From Maratus speciosus (lineage: Eukaryota > Arthropoda > Arachnida > Araneae > Salticidae): 64,000 nt of DNA. The DNA lies in the NCBI GenBank assembly GCA_963932465.1, contig OZ010786.1:597483038-597547037 (forward strand). Reading direction: 5' to 3'. The translations under genes were made by a program, and so were the position numbers. The notes beneath the pieces are model-generated. The model was not told where the DNA came from, ran no database searches, and saw only the letters and a list, made by a program, of their open reading frames with translations. Position 1 is the first letter of the stretch. Every line of letters starts with the position of its first letter. Positions 22,596 to 33,117 of this stretch are shown piece by piece.

Positions 22596-22828
22596 ACTTT
22601 GTTGACAGTGAGCTACTTTTTTAAAATTCAGATTTTTTAATTGGCACCACATATTTCAAATAGTAAAATTCGCCTCATTTAATTTTATTTAACGACATAA
22701 GGCGAAAACAAGGGGAATTTTACATTTCAAAAACGTGGCGCTAATCAAGAAATCTGAATTTTAAAAAGTAACCCACTGGCAACACTGTTTTAATACTGGA
22801 TAGTTTGAAATGATACCGACGATATAAG
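22557..22828. mobile_element. Foldback with a hAT-like MITE core (22596-22787)
   Basis: The core from GTTGACAGTGAGCTAC to CCCACTGGCAACACTG matches the hAT-type MITE of 13958-14147. It is enclosed by an outer inverted repeat of about 39 bp (left ATATCGTCAGTAACATCTCA at about 22559; right complement ending at about 22826, near ACCGACGATAT), so two palindromes are nested. Confidence 0.6.
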
Positions 22829-22833
22829 GCCTA

Positions 22834-23055
22834 CCAGAAAGTTCAGTCCGATAACGTTATTTTACGCCTACTGTTTCAAAATTCAGATTTCTTCACTGCC
22901 ACAACTTTGAATGGTAAAATTCCCACTATTTTCACCTTAATTAATTAACGTGAAAACAATCGGAAATTTACCATTTCAAAAAAGTGGTGCCAATGAAAAA
23001 ATATGAATTTAAAAAAAGTAGGTGTGGAATAACATTTTTGGACAGAACTTTCCGG
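22834..23055. mobile_element. mariner-like foldback with a hAT-MITE-like core
   Basis: TA flanks (22832-22833, 23056-23057) and ends CCAGAAAGTTCAGTCCGATA / complement GGACAGAACTTTCCGG suggest a Tc1/mariner MITE. The inner part (AAATTCAGATTTCTTCACTG ... AAAAGTGGTGCCAATG) is instead the core of the hAT-type MITE. Confidence 0.6.
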
Positions 23056-23394
23056 TAGACGTAAGTAAACAAATTTGAATCTTATGAATATATTTTTATC
23101 CTTGTTCATTTTGAAAGTGTTTTCCGAGTTTTCTGCGAGAGCAAGCTAATAGCTATAATGGTGAATTACATTACTCAATTATTGGAAAGTCTCTATTTTA
23201 TGAAAAGACGAGTTCACATGCACATAATGGTGATTTTCTGAAATTTCAAAGTATCACCAGAAAGTTTAAACTTTTTACTCTATATAACGCGTTTCGTGAA
23301 TAAATAAGAATCTTTCTGGTGTAAATTCGGAAAATTTTTGAATAAAACATCTGTCAGATATAGCGTGATGAAGATCGTTAATTTTAACTAGTCG

Positions 23395-23785
23395 AATTTG
23401 TACGTCAAACGTGACAAACGATCGTACCTTAACTAGTTTTTCAGATCTTGTTGCAATAGCTGTTGCACACTTATGCAAAAATGCATGAATACAAAATTTA
23501 TTACGATTATATATAATAAATTCAGTAACACGGAAATAATATGACTCCATCTTAAATAGGACATCATCACTAGAATCATTACCTATCATGAGATATCATT
23601 GAATTAGTTACGTATGATAGGATTTAATAGAATCCAGAAAACGTTTATTGAATCTTTTTAAGTTTTGATTCGATTTTCATAAAATTTTAAATGTCTCGAC
23701 AAAATTCTGCAACGATTATATGTATTAAATTTCAAGCAATACAGTTGGGTAGTTTTTTACGCTGTTATATGCGGACAGAACAGAA
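23395..23785 (-). mobile_element. Diverged fragment of hairpin-ended family F3
   Basis: Begins with GTACGTCAAACGTGACAAAC and ends near GTTATATGCGGACAGA, like the 56178-56766 copy, with strings such as TTTTCATAAAATTTTAAATG in between. The region from about 23440 to 23640 does not align, so the copy is rearranged. Confidence 0.45.
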
Positions 23786-24045
23786 ATCACCCACTCGTGG
23801 ACAGCCAACCTTGCGGTATAGGAGCTAAATGTCCACCTTCCCGCGAAACCCCCAGACACCAGACGGGCCCGGAGGCCTCAGCTGGTAGGAAGACACCCCC
23901 CATTGAAATTTCAATTAAAATTGTACAATCACATCACAAGAGCTATCGAATGTAGCTTAAGCTGGGTGAGCCCAAATAAAACAATATTTTGGATTTTTAA
24001 GATATTACAGATCATCAATCAGCTTCAAAAACCGTTGTAAGTTTT
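23786..24045. other. Short GC-richer segment, unassigned
   Basis: Contains CCAGACACCAGACGGGCCCG and a CTCAGCTGGTAGG string, locally GC-rich against an AT-rich background. No frame or second copy recognised. Confidence 0.35.
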
Positions 24046-24944
24046 CGTAAAAACTCAAACAAATTTTACTTCACCCTTTCTTATCATATAAATAAAAACA
24101 CACATTTATTTTACTTAAATAGGTGTCACAAATAAAAATTAAAATATGTTGACATGTTTCGGTTTAATAGTAAAAACCGTAATCATAACTCGTAAAAACT
24201 CAAACAAATTTTACTTCACCCTTTCTTATCATATAAATAAAAACATACATTTATTTTACTTAAATACTTTACTTAAATACTTATAATTTTACTTAGTTGC
24301 TAAACCACCTCCTAAGTTGAAACATCTTCTGTACAGACCTTTTGATCCGGTTGCACAGAATGATCTCGCAGGGGTGTATGAAATTCCATATGAGAATGAG
24401 GGGGGGGGGGGGGGGATATTACAGGTATGACAGGTAGAAAGTTTGGGATTAGGAGGAAAGAGCATGAATCTGATATAAAATTTGGTAGGGATAAGACTGC
24501 GTTATCAAGGCTGTTTTTAAAGAGGGGGGTTAATATTTGTTTCAGAGACAGTAGATTATTGTTTGTTTCGAGTTTATACCGCAAGTCAATCATCCGGGAA
24601 TCTATTGAGATATATTCTGGATACTGTGTGTAATGATTCTTTATCCTTTGATATTCCAATTTTATGGTTGGAATTCCTTAATAAATACTTTTAAAAAAAA
24701 AGGGAATCTGATAGAGGGAGCCGCGGTAGCGTAGGCTATTTGAAATCATAGAGGGCGCAATGTTTTGCATTTTTATGTTTTTTTGGTTTTTAGATTATTT
24801 TTTGGTACCCAGTGTCATTCATTTCTATTTATTATGTGTGTGTTATGATTACGGTTTTTACTATTAAACCGAAACATGTCAACATATTTTAATTTTTATT
24901 TGTGACACCTATTTAAGTAAAATAAATGTATGTTTTTATTTACA
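24046..24944 (+). mobile_element. Truncated Penelope-like element with inverted tail
   Basis: The 3' tail (about 24842-24942) contains an ACGGTTTTTACTATTAAACC stem followed by GAAACATGTC, and is repeated in inverted orientation at about 24091-24189. Two direct repeats of about 75 bp start at 24046 and 24191 (CGTAAAAACTCAAACAAATT). Between them and the tail lies coding sequence for a GIY-YIG-type endonuclease domain. Partial, 5'-inverted or tandem copies are typical of Penelope-like retroelements. Confidence 0.75.
24300..24685 (+). pseudogene. Penelope-like endonuclease domain, frame broken at a G-run
   Basis: The product begins AKPPPKL..., contains GVYEIPYENE, then in another frame MTGRKFGIRRKEHESDIKFG, a middle region ending in IRESIEIY, and ends LSFDIPILWLEFL. 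The spacing GVY...TGRKF..R..EH...ESIEI fits the GIY-YIG endonuclease at the C-terminus of Penelope-like proteins, downstream of the reverse transcriptase, which is absent here. The frame changes across a run of 16 G at 24400-24415, so the GVY half and the R..EH half are not translated together. A homopolymer sequencing error is possible. A second, independent copy of the domain is at 40484-41286. Confidence 0.75.
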
Positions 24945-25499
24945 TCAATCAGTTATTAAAATAGGAATACTTGAAAGTAGCCAATTTAAAATTTTAATGA
25001 AAAATTAAAATAGTATTGTTAATGTTAATTAAATTTAATTAAATTAGCTAAAAGATTTCTTAAAAATTTATACTAATCCATATTAGGACCTAATAGGACT
25101 TAATAAAACAAAGTTAGTTGAGACAAAATTGATTGAAATCTGAAAAATAAGTAAATCTGAGCGAAACTTTGAATGATATTTGAATGAAATAATAGTCTTG
25201 TTAAATTTAATTAGGATTCTGAGTGATGACCTGTTAAGCAAGTTTGAGATATTAATTATAATTAATTTTAAAGTTCTATATAGCTTAATATGTTGAATAG
25301 TCTATGTATTTCACAGTTCAGTAAAGTATATGTCACATTTTTGAGTCATTAAATTTTGCAGTTCAAAGTCATTATATTTCATAGTTCATAGTATGATTTT
25401 TACAGTTCTAAACACTGTAGATTTTAGTTTGAAAATAAAATTCACAGTTTGGAGATTTAATCCAAAGTTCAGGAATATAAACTTTTACAAATCAAGGTG
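24945..25499. other. Possible 3' untranslated region of a non-LTR element
   Basis: Contains a loose series of CACAGTTCA-like strings between 25310 and 25480. It lies just downstream (on the minus strand) of the non-LTR coding remnant, so it may be its 3' region. Confidence 0.3.
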
Positions 25500-25880
25500 T
25501 TATTTAATTAGGCGATGTTTAATACTTTTATGAATGATCTTGATAGTTAATGGGTGACACTGTTTATAGAATCTTTTTGTGAAGGAATAGTGTTTATTAA
25601 GAATATTGTAATTTTCATTTAGCGCTGAAAAGTTTGCTGTATCCAGTAGAATCTTCTGGAAGTTTTTCCTTAAGGTTTTGTTTTTATTAAATTTGAAATG
25701 ATTAGGTAGGAGAGAGCAGTTCCCAAAAATATAGTGTTGTACTGTTCCTCGGCCTTTAGTGCAGGAGCATATGTCCGAATTTAATTTGCCTATTTTGTAG
25801 AGAAATGCAGGAAAACTGCCATGGCCACTAATGTAATAAACTGATGATCTTGAAGTACAGATAAATTCTTTGTTAACTTG
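25500..25880 (-). pseudogene. C-terminal remnant of a non-LTR retrotransposon polyprotein
   Basis: An open frame with no start codon runs on the minus strand from about 25880 to a TAA at 25500-25502. It includes VYYISGHGSFPAFLYKIG, then a cysteine-rich DICSCTKGRGTVQHYIFGNC. In non-LTR retrotransposons of the I/R1/jockey type the end of the RNase H or C-terminal region typically reads ..GHG.F..YL..........C.C......H..F.C, which this matches. About 125 residues are open to the stop. Upstream it is cut off by a fragment of family F3 at 25881. It is a decayed copy, and the clade cannot be fixed from this piece. Confidence 0.7.
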
Positions 25881-25938
25881 ACGGACCGACCAGACGCGAC
25901 TATAGGTGATACGTATTTATATAATAACGAACGCACCT
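25881..25938 (-). mobile_element. Terminal fragment of hairpin-ended family F3
   Basis: Contains TATAGGTGATACGTATTTAT and ends AACGAACGCACCT, the same terminal hairpin as at 41374 and 56700-56766, preceded by the remains of the GGACCGACC tract. Confidence 0.6.
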
Positions 25939-26689
25939 AAATTGATCAACATAACGACCGTATAAGCCATCAGAAACTATAATGCCTTATACTTGATTCA
26001 ATAAAAATGTTCTAAGCATAATTTAGACACTGATATACAAAAAACAAAGTTAAGCGTAGAAAGAATATAACTTTTATTTCCGAGTTTAGACCAGCATTTT
26101 GGGGGGAGCCCGCCAGTGTGCGCTGGTGGAAAGCAATTAAACTAACAAAATGCAGGTTGAGAGACAATAAAGAATCAAGTTTTCTAAAAATTTTCCAATT
26201 AGAAACTGTTAAGTTTGCTTATTTCAAAACAGCGAGATCTCCTGTGACTTAACATTGAGCTAACCATGTGCAACACTTTTTCTAATATAGAGTTTATTTT
26301 AATGGACTTATTGAATTATGATAACAAGAACTTCTTGCACTTAACAGAAGATTATCTTTGATTATGATAGCATATATTTACTGATACCCTTTCACTTTTT
26401 AAACGATATCAGTATGGTTGTTTTGTTGATTAGTTGCAGACAGTCCGTTCATCTTTTGCGCATATGGGGGAAACGGACTGGAATCTCTGTTTAAACTGTA
26501 ATCCGACCCAACTAAAACTTTCGTGGCTGAGCTAGGATTCCAACCTCCGCATTCTGCGCAGTAGTCATCGGATATCGGTTTACAGTTACACATGAAAATC
26601 TAAAAAAAACACAAAACAGTCAATTAACATGCTTTAATCCCAACACTCTGCAGTTAATTGAATTTATATCAATAAAAAAGCAGTCTTAA
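25939..26689. other. Sequence without gene; end resembles block A
   Basis: A G-rich run with GCCCGCCAGTGTGCGCTGG lies near 26100-26130. The part from 26340 to 26620 resembles 3950-4260 (block A). No coding region supported. Confidence 0.35.
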
Positions 26690-27560
26690 AGAAAACAAAA
26701 TATGAAATATTAACAGTTAAATATGAGACAGACATATAAATTAGAGAATTTGTATAGAGTATGCACGTACAAAATGTTAAAATATTTTTTTGCGTATTAC
26801 TTGAAAGAAATTGAAGATAATTTTAGTACAAATTTGAAAATTCTACTTATATAATTATTGAGCAAAATGGTTATTTCTTTCACTCTGTTTTTTAAAATAT
26901 TGCCTTAAATTAATTTTCTTACAACAACGTTTCTCTAAATCTAATAAATTAAATTAGCTTTTCGAAATAAATTAATGACTCTTAGGAAGAAATCTTCCCA
27001 GTGAAATAATCTAAATTTATAAGGGAATAACATCCATGATTTTTATATATTTCCGTACTTCAAAATAGATAACTCTGTCAACTAATTGGATTGCTACAAC
27101 GATATGTTTTAGTCTTTTTCATTGTGAAATTGAGATTGGATAACAAGGAAGTGAATTTATCTTTGGGAATTGTTACACATTCATTTGCCACAACATAATG
27201 AACTTAATTAGATAATTCACCGATTTTCTATGCACAAGATACGCAATACTACAGAAGAACTATCAAATGGGTGACTTATTTAATTAATTAAGCTGACAAT
27301 GTATTTATTATAGGGCGCGCATATTAGACAAAAAATTCCATTTCGAAATAGCGGTAGTAAAAGATTAAAAATTCGGTAAAATAAGTTCGTATCAAAAAGG
27401 TTAAACTGCTTTTATGAAACAATATTTCAATCACAAAATGATTACACAAATATAGTTTTCATTTATATAGCCTTTATTTTACGATATCTCTTTTATGTGA
27501 AAGAAAGAAATTAATTTTTTTAAAGGACCTGATGTACAATAATGGCGTGTATGTACGCCA
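26690..27560 (+). repeat. Macro-repeat block B, copy B4
   Basis: Closest match to B1 (6640-7560) along its length, including GGGAATTGTTACACATTCA and AAAAAATTCCATTTCGAAAT. It runs directly into block C2 without a gypsy element. Confidence 0.65.
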
Positions 27561-27589
27561 TATCATATACGTATATATATAATATAAGT

Positions 27590-28305
27590 ATAATAATGAT
27601 CAGATAACCGTAGAGGATAGCACAGGTATTTTAGTATAGAAAATTTCATCTTTTCTCAACGCACAATTTTTGTATTAATCCAGGAGTAAAATACCCTTAT
27701 AAATTACTGATGAAGTTTGCCCCGTTGTGTATCAGGGTCTGAAAAAGTCATTTTAAAAAGCACTATTCTTTAACAATCAAAACTTTCAGAGGCCGCAGCG
27801 ATGGTAAAATTTTATTTTGTACCACCATTATATAAAATCGAATATTTTGCTTTAATGCATAATAATGTCTTTAACATGCAAAATAAAAATCTACTATGAA
27901 ATTATTTTTCGAAATACCGTAATCTCGCTCGTATCCACCGCACCTCATAAAACTCGAATTCCTACCAGAATTTATTTTTATTAAAATGTGACTTGCTTCT
28001 GCTTAGCACTTATTTGACATATTTTTTTCAATAATATTTCCGGTTTGAAAAAGACTTAACTACGCTGTAGCGAATACATAGGAAATTTCGGTACTGGTGA
28101 GCCGAAGAAAGATTTTTCCTAGTGCTGCGACCTCTGAACTTTCCAAGCTATAAAACTTTGAATTTCATTAGTATTCATTTTTTTTTCGTGGTCTAAGAAC
28201 AAAAAATCCATAATTATAAATTATTATAATTATCTTTCTTAATATTTTTAAAAATAGAAAAACTACAAAAGTTATATTATACAAATATGTAATATCCAAA
28301 AATAC
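27590..28305 (+). repeat. Macro-repeat block C, copy C2, split by a MITE
   Basis: Aligns with C1 (13130-13523) on both sides of the MITE at 27787-28136. After the split it resumes with ACTTTGAATTTCATTAGTAT. A second diverged copy of the end of block C (AACAACTATATCATATCCAA) lies at about 29640, after the SINE and Helitron. Confidence 0.6.
27787..28136. mobile_element. 350-bp MITE with CAGAGGCCGCAGC ends
   Basis: Inverted ends CAGAGGCCGCAGCGATGG and GTGCTGCGACCTCTG, flanked by AACTTT on both sides (27781-27786 and 28137-28142). Block C1 is continuous across this point (AAAACTTGCCGAG), giving a paralogous empty site. Ends resemble hAT, but only a 6-bp duplication is clear. Confidence 0.75.
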
Positions 28306-28308
28306 AGG

Positions 28309-28554
28309 GCCCCACCAGTGGCTGAGAGATTCTACTCTCGAAGCTGGTAGACGGGAGGTGCTGGGTTCGAACCCAATCGCGCGCGTCGGCCTAACCATTT
28401 CGGAGTTTTCGTGGTTTTCTTCGAAACCGTGGATTCCCATGCGTAAATACGGGTTAGGTTCCCTTAGAAAGACCGCTACGGAGGGCACTACCCCTAGGTC
28501 CTATATCCCTCCAGTTGATAATCGGCCGTCAAAAAAATCAACTCAACTCAACCC
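28309..28554 (+). mobile_element. tRNA-derived SINE, second copy
   Basis: Same order as at 21065: GCCCCACCAGTGGCTGAGAG, a B box GGTTCGAACCC, CGTGGATTCCCATGCG, and a tail of CAACTCAACTCAACCC. I see no clear target duplication here. The open frames overlapping it on both strands are by-products of the SINE. Confidence 0.85.
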
Positions 28555-28882
28555 AAAAGTTCAGGAAAATAATGATCTATAGTAATAAAAGAAAGTTTCG
28601 CTCTGTCTGTCTGAGTGTGTGTGTGTGTCTACGATGGCTAGCGAAATCTGCGGCACGTACGAGACTGAAAAGTTTTGTGAAGATAGTCTAAAGCCTCTCC
28701 TAATGTACCTAAGACTGAGAATTTTAAATTTCTAATTATTAGTTAAGTTATTAATAAGAAATCGCAGGGCATTCTCATAAAAAAACAGCGATTTCAGTCA
28801 TCGAAGCGCTGTTGTATCATGCGCTCTGTACGCATCGGAAGGAAACAAAATCTTATTTTCGTTCGTTTTCTTACATTAATCT

Positions 28883-28950
28883 TGTCCCAATGGATAGAGC
28901 GCGGTACTTTGGAACTGAAGATCAGTAGGTCGATACTCGAAGGGCCGATG
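28883..28950 (+). other. tRNA-like stretch (possible SINE head)
   Basis: TGGATAGAGCG at 28891 resembles a pol III A box and GGTCGATACTC at 28928 a degenerate B box, with tRNA-like spacing. The anticodon arm does not pair well, so I do not call a functional tRNA. Confidence 0.3.
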
Positions 28951-29016
28951 TCGAAATATTTTATTTATAAGTAAATGATATTTAATTTTTTCTGCAATTT
29001 TAAAGGTCACATTTAA

Positions 29017-29467
29017 CAGGTGTTCCAAAAATGACTGATGGATTTTAAAATTCAATCACTTCCAAACGGTGACATATATTTAAAAAATTCTTGCAGGAGA
29101 GTTATGTATGATGTCAGGAGTTTTTATACTGTGATTCTTGATTTTAGTTCGAATTTCGAACAATAGATGGCGCTGAGATCAATAGGCGCTCAGTCCAGAC
29201 CAGATTTTTGGTACTTTGGGCTCTATTCAATACATTTTAATCTCCTTTTTTCGCATGGAAGAAGGGACAGGCCGAAAAATCGAGTCTGGATTTAGCGGTT
29301 ATTGCTTGCAGCGCTATCTATCGATCGTATTTGAAACTAAAACTGAGAATCGCAGCATAAAAACTCCTGACATCTTACATAACCCTCCTGCAAGAATTTT
29401 TTTTTATATCTGTCACCCTTTGCAACTTATTGAACTTTAAAATCGATCAGTCACTTTTGGGACACGC
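29017..29467. mobile_element. Foldback element with GGTGTTCCAAAA ends
   Basis: Inverted arms of about 150 bp: the left has CAGGTGTTCCAAAAATGACT and CTTGCAGGAGAGTTATGTAT, mirrored on the right by CTCCTGCAAGAATT and CAGTCACTTTTGGGACAC. Non-coding. Confidence 0.65.
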
Positions 29468-29691
29468 GGTACTTTCAATTCAATATTTTTTCGCGCATTT
29501 TGTTTTTATTTAAAAATATAAAATCAACAAAATTGAGTTAAAGATGTAAAATCATATAAATGTGAGGTTCATCACGGTCCCGGGTAACGCTGGGCAGCTA
29601 TTAACATTACCAAATTACTTTTAAAAAATTACCAAATTTATTCTAAACAACTATATCATATCCAAAAACATAAGGAAAAAAATGTAAATAT

Positions 29692-30205
29692 TATAACATA
29701 ATATGAAAACTCTATTGATTTTTATCCAATGTATTAATGCAATAAAGAAGTAAAAACTTACAGTCGAAAATCTTTCAAAAGTTTCAATATAATGTTTAGC
29801 TCCTAAAATATATATATTTCCATTAGATAGCAACATAATAAGATAAAGTGATAAAGTAATAAATAAACAGCTTTTCCTTTTATTTTATCAACGCAAAAAA
29901 GTAAAATAAAATGGCCGCATCTTTCAATAGTTTGAAATAATGTATGTTTCGAAAAATATATTTCTTATAAGTTAAAAAGAAAACCTCAAGGAGTTATATT
30001 TAAAAAAATCGAAAGAAAATGACAAAGTTAATTGCGCAGAAAAAGAAAACGTTAAGACACTCATGAATTCTTATGACACAGTTAGTTCGTAAGTGAGGAA
30101 AGTAATATGAACGAGCTTCGAAGATCTTGTAGGCAGTGAATCCACTGACCTGAATAAGTCAATAAAAATAGATGCCTCAAATTAATTTTGCTTTATTTCT
30201 TATTT
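29692..30205 (+). repeat. Macro-repeat block D, copy D2
   Basis: Aligns with D1. The junction TAACATAATATGAAAACTC reads through the position where D1 is preceded by the Tc1-like element, so it is an empty site for that insertion. Confidence 0.7.
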
Positions 30206-30566
30206 CAATATCTTTTCTTGATATAATATTGAAACAGATAATATTAATTACCAGTAGACCTGTGCGAGACTTTCGCACTGGTCTTCGGGAATCTTTGATC
30301 CCTGGTCACTGGAAATCTTTATTTTCGGATCCATTTTCATTAATTTATAATCATTTGCAAGTTTTTAGCAGAACAACTTGTTTTAACGAAATATGAGTGT
30401 ACTATGCCAAATGTCTGTTTAAAATCGTTTCGTATAACATCCCATTCATTTATTACCGTTTTGGATAGACATAGAAAAGAAGATGTTGACATGAAAAATG
30501 ATATGTATGATGATAATTATGAGGGTTACACCACCTTGGCGAATGTAAATATGGGTATAATGTATA

Positions 30567-32113
30567 CACTGGTGCACAAAACTTAAGGACCACTGTTATT
30601 TTCAACGATTACAATTGGAAATAGATCCGCAGCAGCACGTGTAAATTTACATGAATGCGGGATGTACTCTGTTTTATGAAACTTATACAGATTTTGCACT
30701 TCCACTTTTGTCAATCACGTGACAGCAGAGATAAGAGATTTTAGGCAATCAGCGGGTGCAGTAAGTTGTCATTAGATGTAAAAATTGAAGGATATGGAGT
30801 GAAGCTTGAACATTGAAATTTTGAACATGTCTTCGACGCATCATTTAGATGATATTACTCGTGGTAGAATAATCGGAAAATTGGAAGAAGGGCGCAAAAT
30901 GAGAGATGTTGCCCGTGAATTTAACATCGCACACAGTGTTGTTTCTAGGCTATGGGCGGCATTCCAAGAGAGTGGAATATGTACTAGGCACATAGGAGAA
31001 GGTTGTCCTAGCAGTACGACTTCCCAAGAAGATCGCTATATTGTTATTTAGGCAAAAAGGAACCGACGCAGCACAGCTGGTCAATTAGCAAATCAACTTT
31101 GGGCTGCCACAGGAACTAAAATATCGCAGAAAACTGTTGCAAGACGTTTGAAAAAGTGTGGACTATTCGCCAGAAGCCCTGTTGTGTGTGTCCCACTCTC
31201 GAGACGCCAACGTAGCGCCCGTTTACAGTGATGCCGTATGCTTCGCAATTGGACTGATGACGACTGGTCTACCGTGCTCTTCTCAGATGAGATTCAGTGT
31301 ATCGTCTGATTGTAGGCGTAAACTTATATGGCGGAAGGTTGGAAGTGCTTACTGTCGCGAAAATATTCCAGAAAGAGATCGATATGCGACTTCAAGTATC
31401 ATGGTGTGGGCAGGCATCATGCTCAATGGCCGCACGGATCTCCATGTGCTTGACCGAGTGTCCATGACTGGTAGACGGTACATTGAAGACGTCCTGCTAC
31501 CACATTTTCGAATTTTTAGAGGTGCTGTTGGCGAATAGTTTCGTTTTATGGATGATAACGCACCTTGTCATAGCACACAGTCTGTACAATATTGTCTTGA
31601 GGCCGAAGATATCCATCGCATAGAGTGGCCAGCACATTCCCCTGACCTGAATCCCATTGAAAATGTATGGAATGTCTTGGGGAGACGTATTGCTTGTATG
31701 TTGACGTGTATCGACAATTTCCTCTCACAAACAAGGAAACCTCATCCATGCAGAGAAGGAGGAATGGGCAACTTGCCTCAACAGCTACTGAATCATGTTG
31801 TTCTGAGTATGCCACGCTGTGTTGAAAGTTGTCTCGCATTACACGGTAGCCACATCGATTATTGACATGGAAATGGCAATTGTTAATTGTGAGTATTTTG
31901 CTTTCTTTGTACATTCATGTTTCCGGACACTATTCACGTTTCAGAAAAAGAACCTCTGGTAATACCCTGTTTACATCCTTTAAACAAAATTTTTATATTA
32001 AATCCTGTGTAACATTCTGTTAATACGATTGTTTGCTTCTTGACCCACAATCTCACGTAGATTCTCATTTACGTGCACATTTCTTCGTGGTCCTTAACTT
32101 TTGTCCACCAGTG
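30567..32113 (+). mobile_element. Decayed Tc1-like transposon, 1.55 kb
   Basis: TA flanks (30565-30566, 32114-32115), ends CACTGGTGCACAAAACTTAA and TTAACTTTTGTCCACCAGTG. The plus strand encodes a broken transposase of Tc1 type. Both ends are intact, so it may still be mobilisable in trans. Confidence 0.85.
30806..31865 (+). pseudogene. Tc1-like transposase with several stops and a frameshift
   Basis: The N-terminus has a helix-turn-helix region (ITRGRIIGKLEEGRKMRDVA ... VSRLWAAF). The catalytic domain retains FSDE, SSIMVWAGIM, MDDNAPCHS and HSPDLNPIENVW. The distance between the second aspartate and the glutamate is 34 residues, the DD34E spacing of Tc1 elements. Lesions I can place are TAG at 31049-31051, TGA at 31229-31231, a frame change shortly after about 31300, and TAG at 31536-31538. 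The element cannot make its own transposase. Confidence 0.85.
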
Positions 32114-32146
32114 TATATATATATATGTATGAATATATTAAATATA

Positions 32147-33117
32147 CAGGGTGGTTCAGAACTATATGTCAAAAATGTAAAGGCAGGTAGAGGGGATCTA
32201 AATAACCAGATTTCGTATAGGAATGTGAGTGCAGAAATGCAACGTTGAGGTAGTAGAGGGCGCTGTTAAGTTCGGTGGGCGAAAGTGCTTCGCTGGCTTG
32301 AATCGTCATTCCCTCACTGATTGCGAGCAACATGCATCGTTACATCAATACGGAACTTTCCGATATGCATTTCATGTATGGGGATGCACAAGAAAATGGT
32401 CCACACCCAACACATGTCCAACAGCTTTTGAGCTTGTCGAAGGACGTGCATAATACTGCTTCTTCTACAGCAGGAATTCTGCGATATCTTACAGTGGTCT
32501 TATCACGCCCAGAAGCATAAAACGGTCCACTCGTTCACAACTCCTAATGAAGACGCTCAAATGTTCGAGGACCAGGCAAGAATCCTACACGGAAATCGTT
32601 AACCCTTTGAGTGGCAAGTAATTGCATTTGTGTAATGCTGAATTCTCACCGGAAATTTAGAATTTTTTTATTTCTAAATAAGGAAAACCAATTTTTCAAC
32701 TAAATTCCCCCAAAGTTACAAAAGTAAAACTTAATAAAAATTGTCTGATGCAAATCTTAATTAAATTTAGGTGGGATATAATATTATATCCCACCGCCTC
32801 TCAAAAGATTAATCTAAATCCTTTGAGCAGCCAAACGATTTCCTTGTGTAATCTCATACAGGAAATACATATCCATACAATCCCATACATGTGGAATCCC
32901 ATGTCAGAAAGCTCCGCATTGGTGTAATAATGGATATTGCTCGAAATCCGTGCGGGAAATGACGATTCAAGCCAACGAAGGGCATGCATCCGCCGCACTT
33001 TACAGCGCCCTTATTGCTTCAACACGGCATTTTCGCACTCACATTCCTATACGAAATTTGCTTATTTAGATCTCCTCTTCCTGCCTTTTTTCTGACATAT
33101 AGTAATATAAGACCCTG
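32147..33117. mobile_element. Inverted-repeat transposon derivative with DUF4817-like coding
   Basis: TA-flanked ends CAGGGTGGTTCAGAACTATA and the inverted ..GACCCTG. Arms of about 250 bp are mirror copies: GTATAGGAATGTGAGTGC on the left, its complement near 33040 on the right. Each arm encodes the same peptide, read from 32332 on plus (MHRYINTELSDMHFMYGDAQ) and near 32940 on minus (YYTNAELSDMGFHMYG). This matches, from memory, the N-terminal helix-turn-helix type domain (DUF4817) common in arthropod transposon proteins. The middle is occupied by a TTAA element. It is a foldback made from the 5' end of a larger transposon. Confidence 0.65.
32599..32812. mobile_element. 214-bp TTAA-flanked element, second family
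   Basis: TTAA at both ends; ends TTAACCCTTTGAGTGGCAAG and CACCGCCTCTCAAAAGATTAA (read inward). A GTGGGATATAATATTATATC palindrome lies near its right end. Nested inside the inverted-repeat element at 32147-33117. A CCCCTTGAGAGGCGGTGATG string at 44857 looks like a relative. Confidence 0.7.

Larger units (their letters stand above)
28576..29600 (+). mobile_element. Helitron-like element with nested foldback
   Basis: Starts A|TCTATAGTAATAAAAGAAAG, the same opening as the Helitron at 59150. Ends CCCGGGTAACGCTGGGCAGCTA, with a CCCGG/TGGG hairpin just before a degenerate CTAG terminus. No Rep/helicase coding. A foldback at 29017-29467 and a tRNA-like stretch at 28883-28950 lie inside. Confidence 0.6.

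Noticed and set aside
24312..24659. Proline-run minus-strand protein
   Set aside because: The proline run is the complement of the poly(G) tract inside the Penelope endonuclease remnant.
28168..28582. Frames on both strands over the SINE (also 20957-21196)
   Set aside because: SINE-derived; the products only reflect the tRNA-like head and body.
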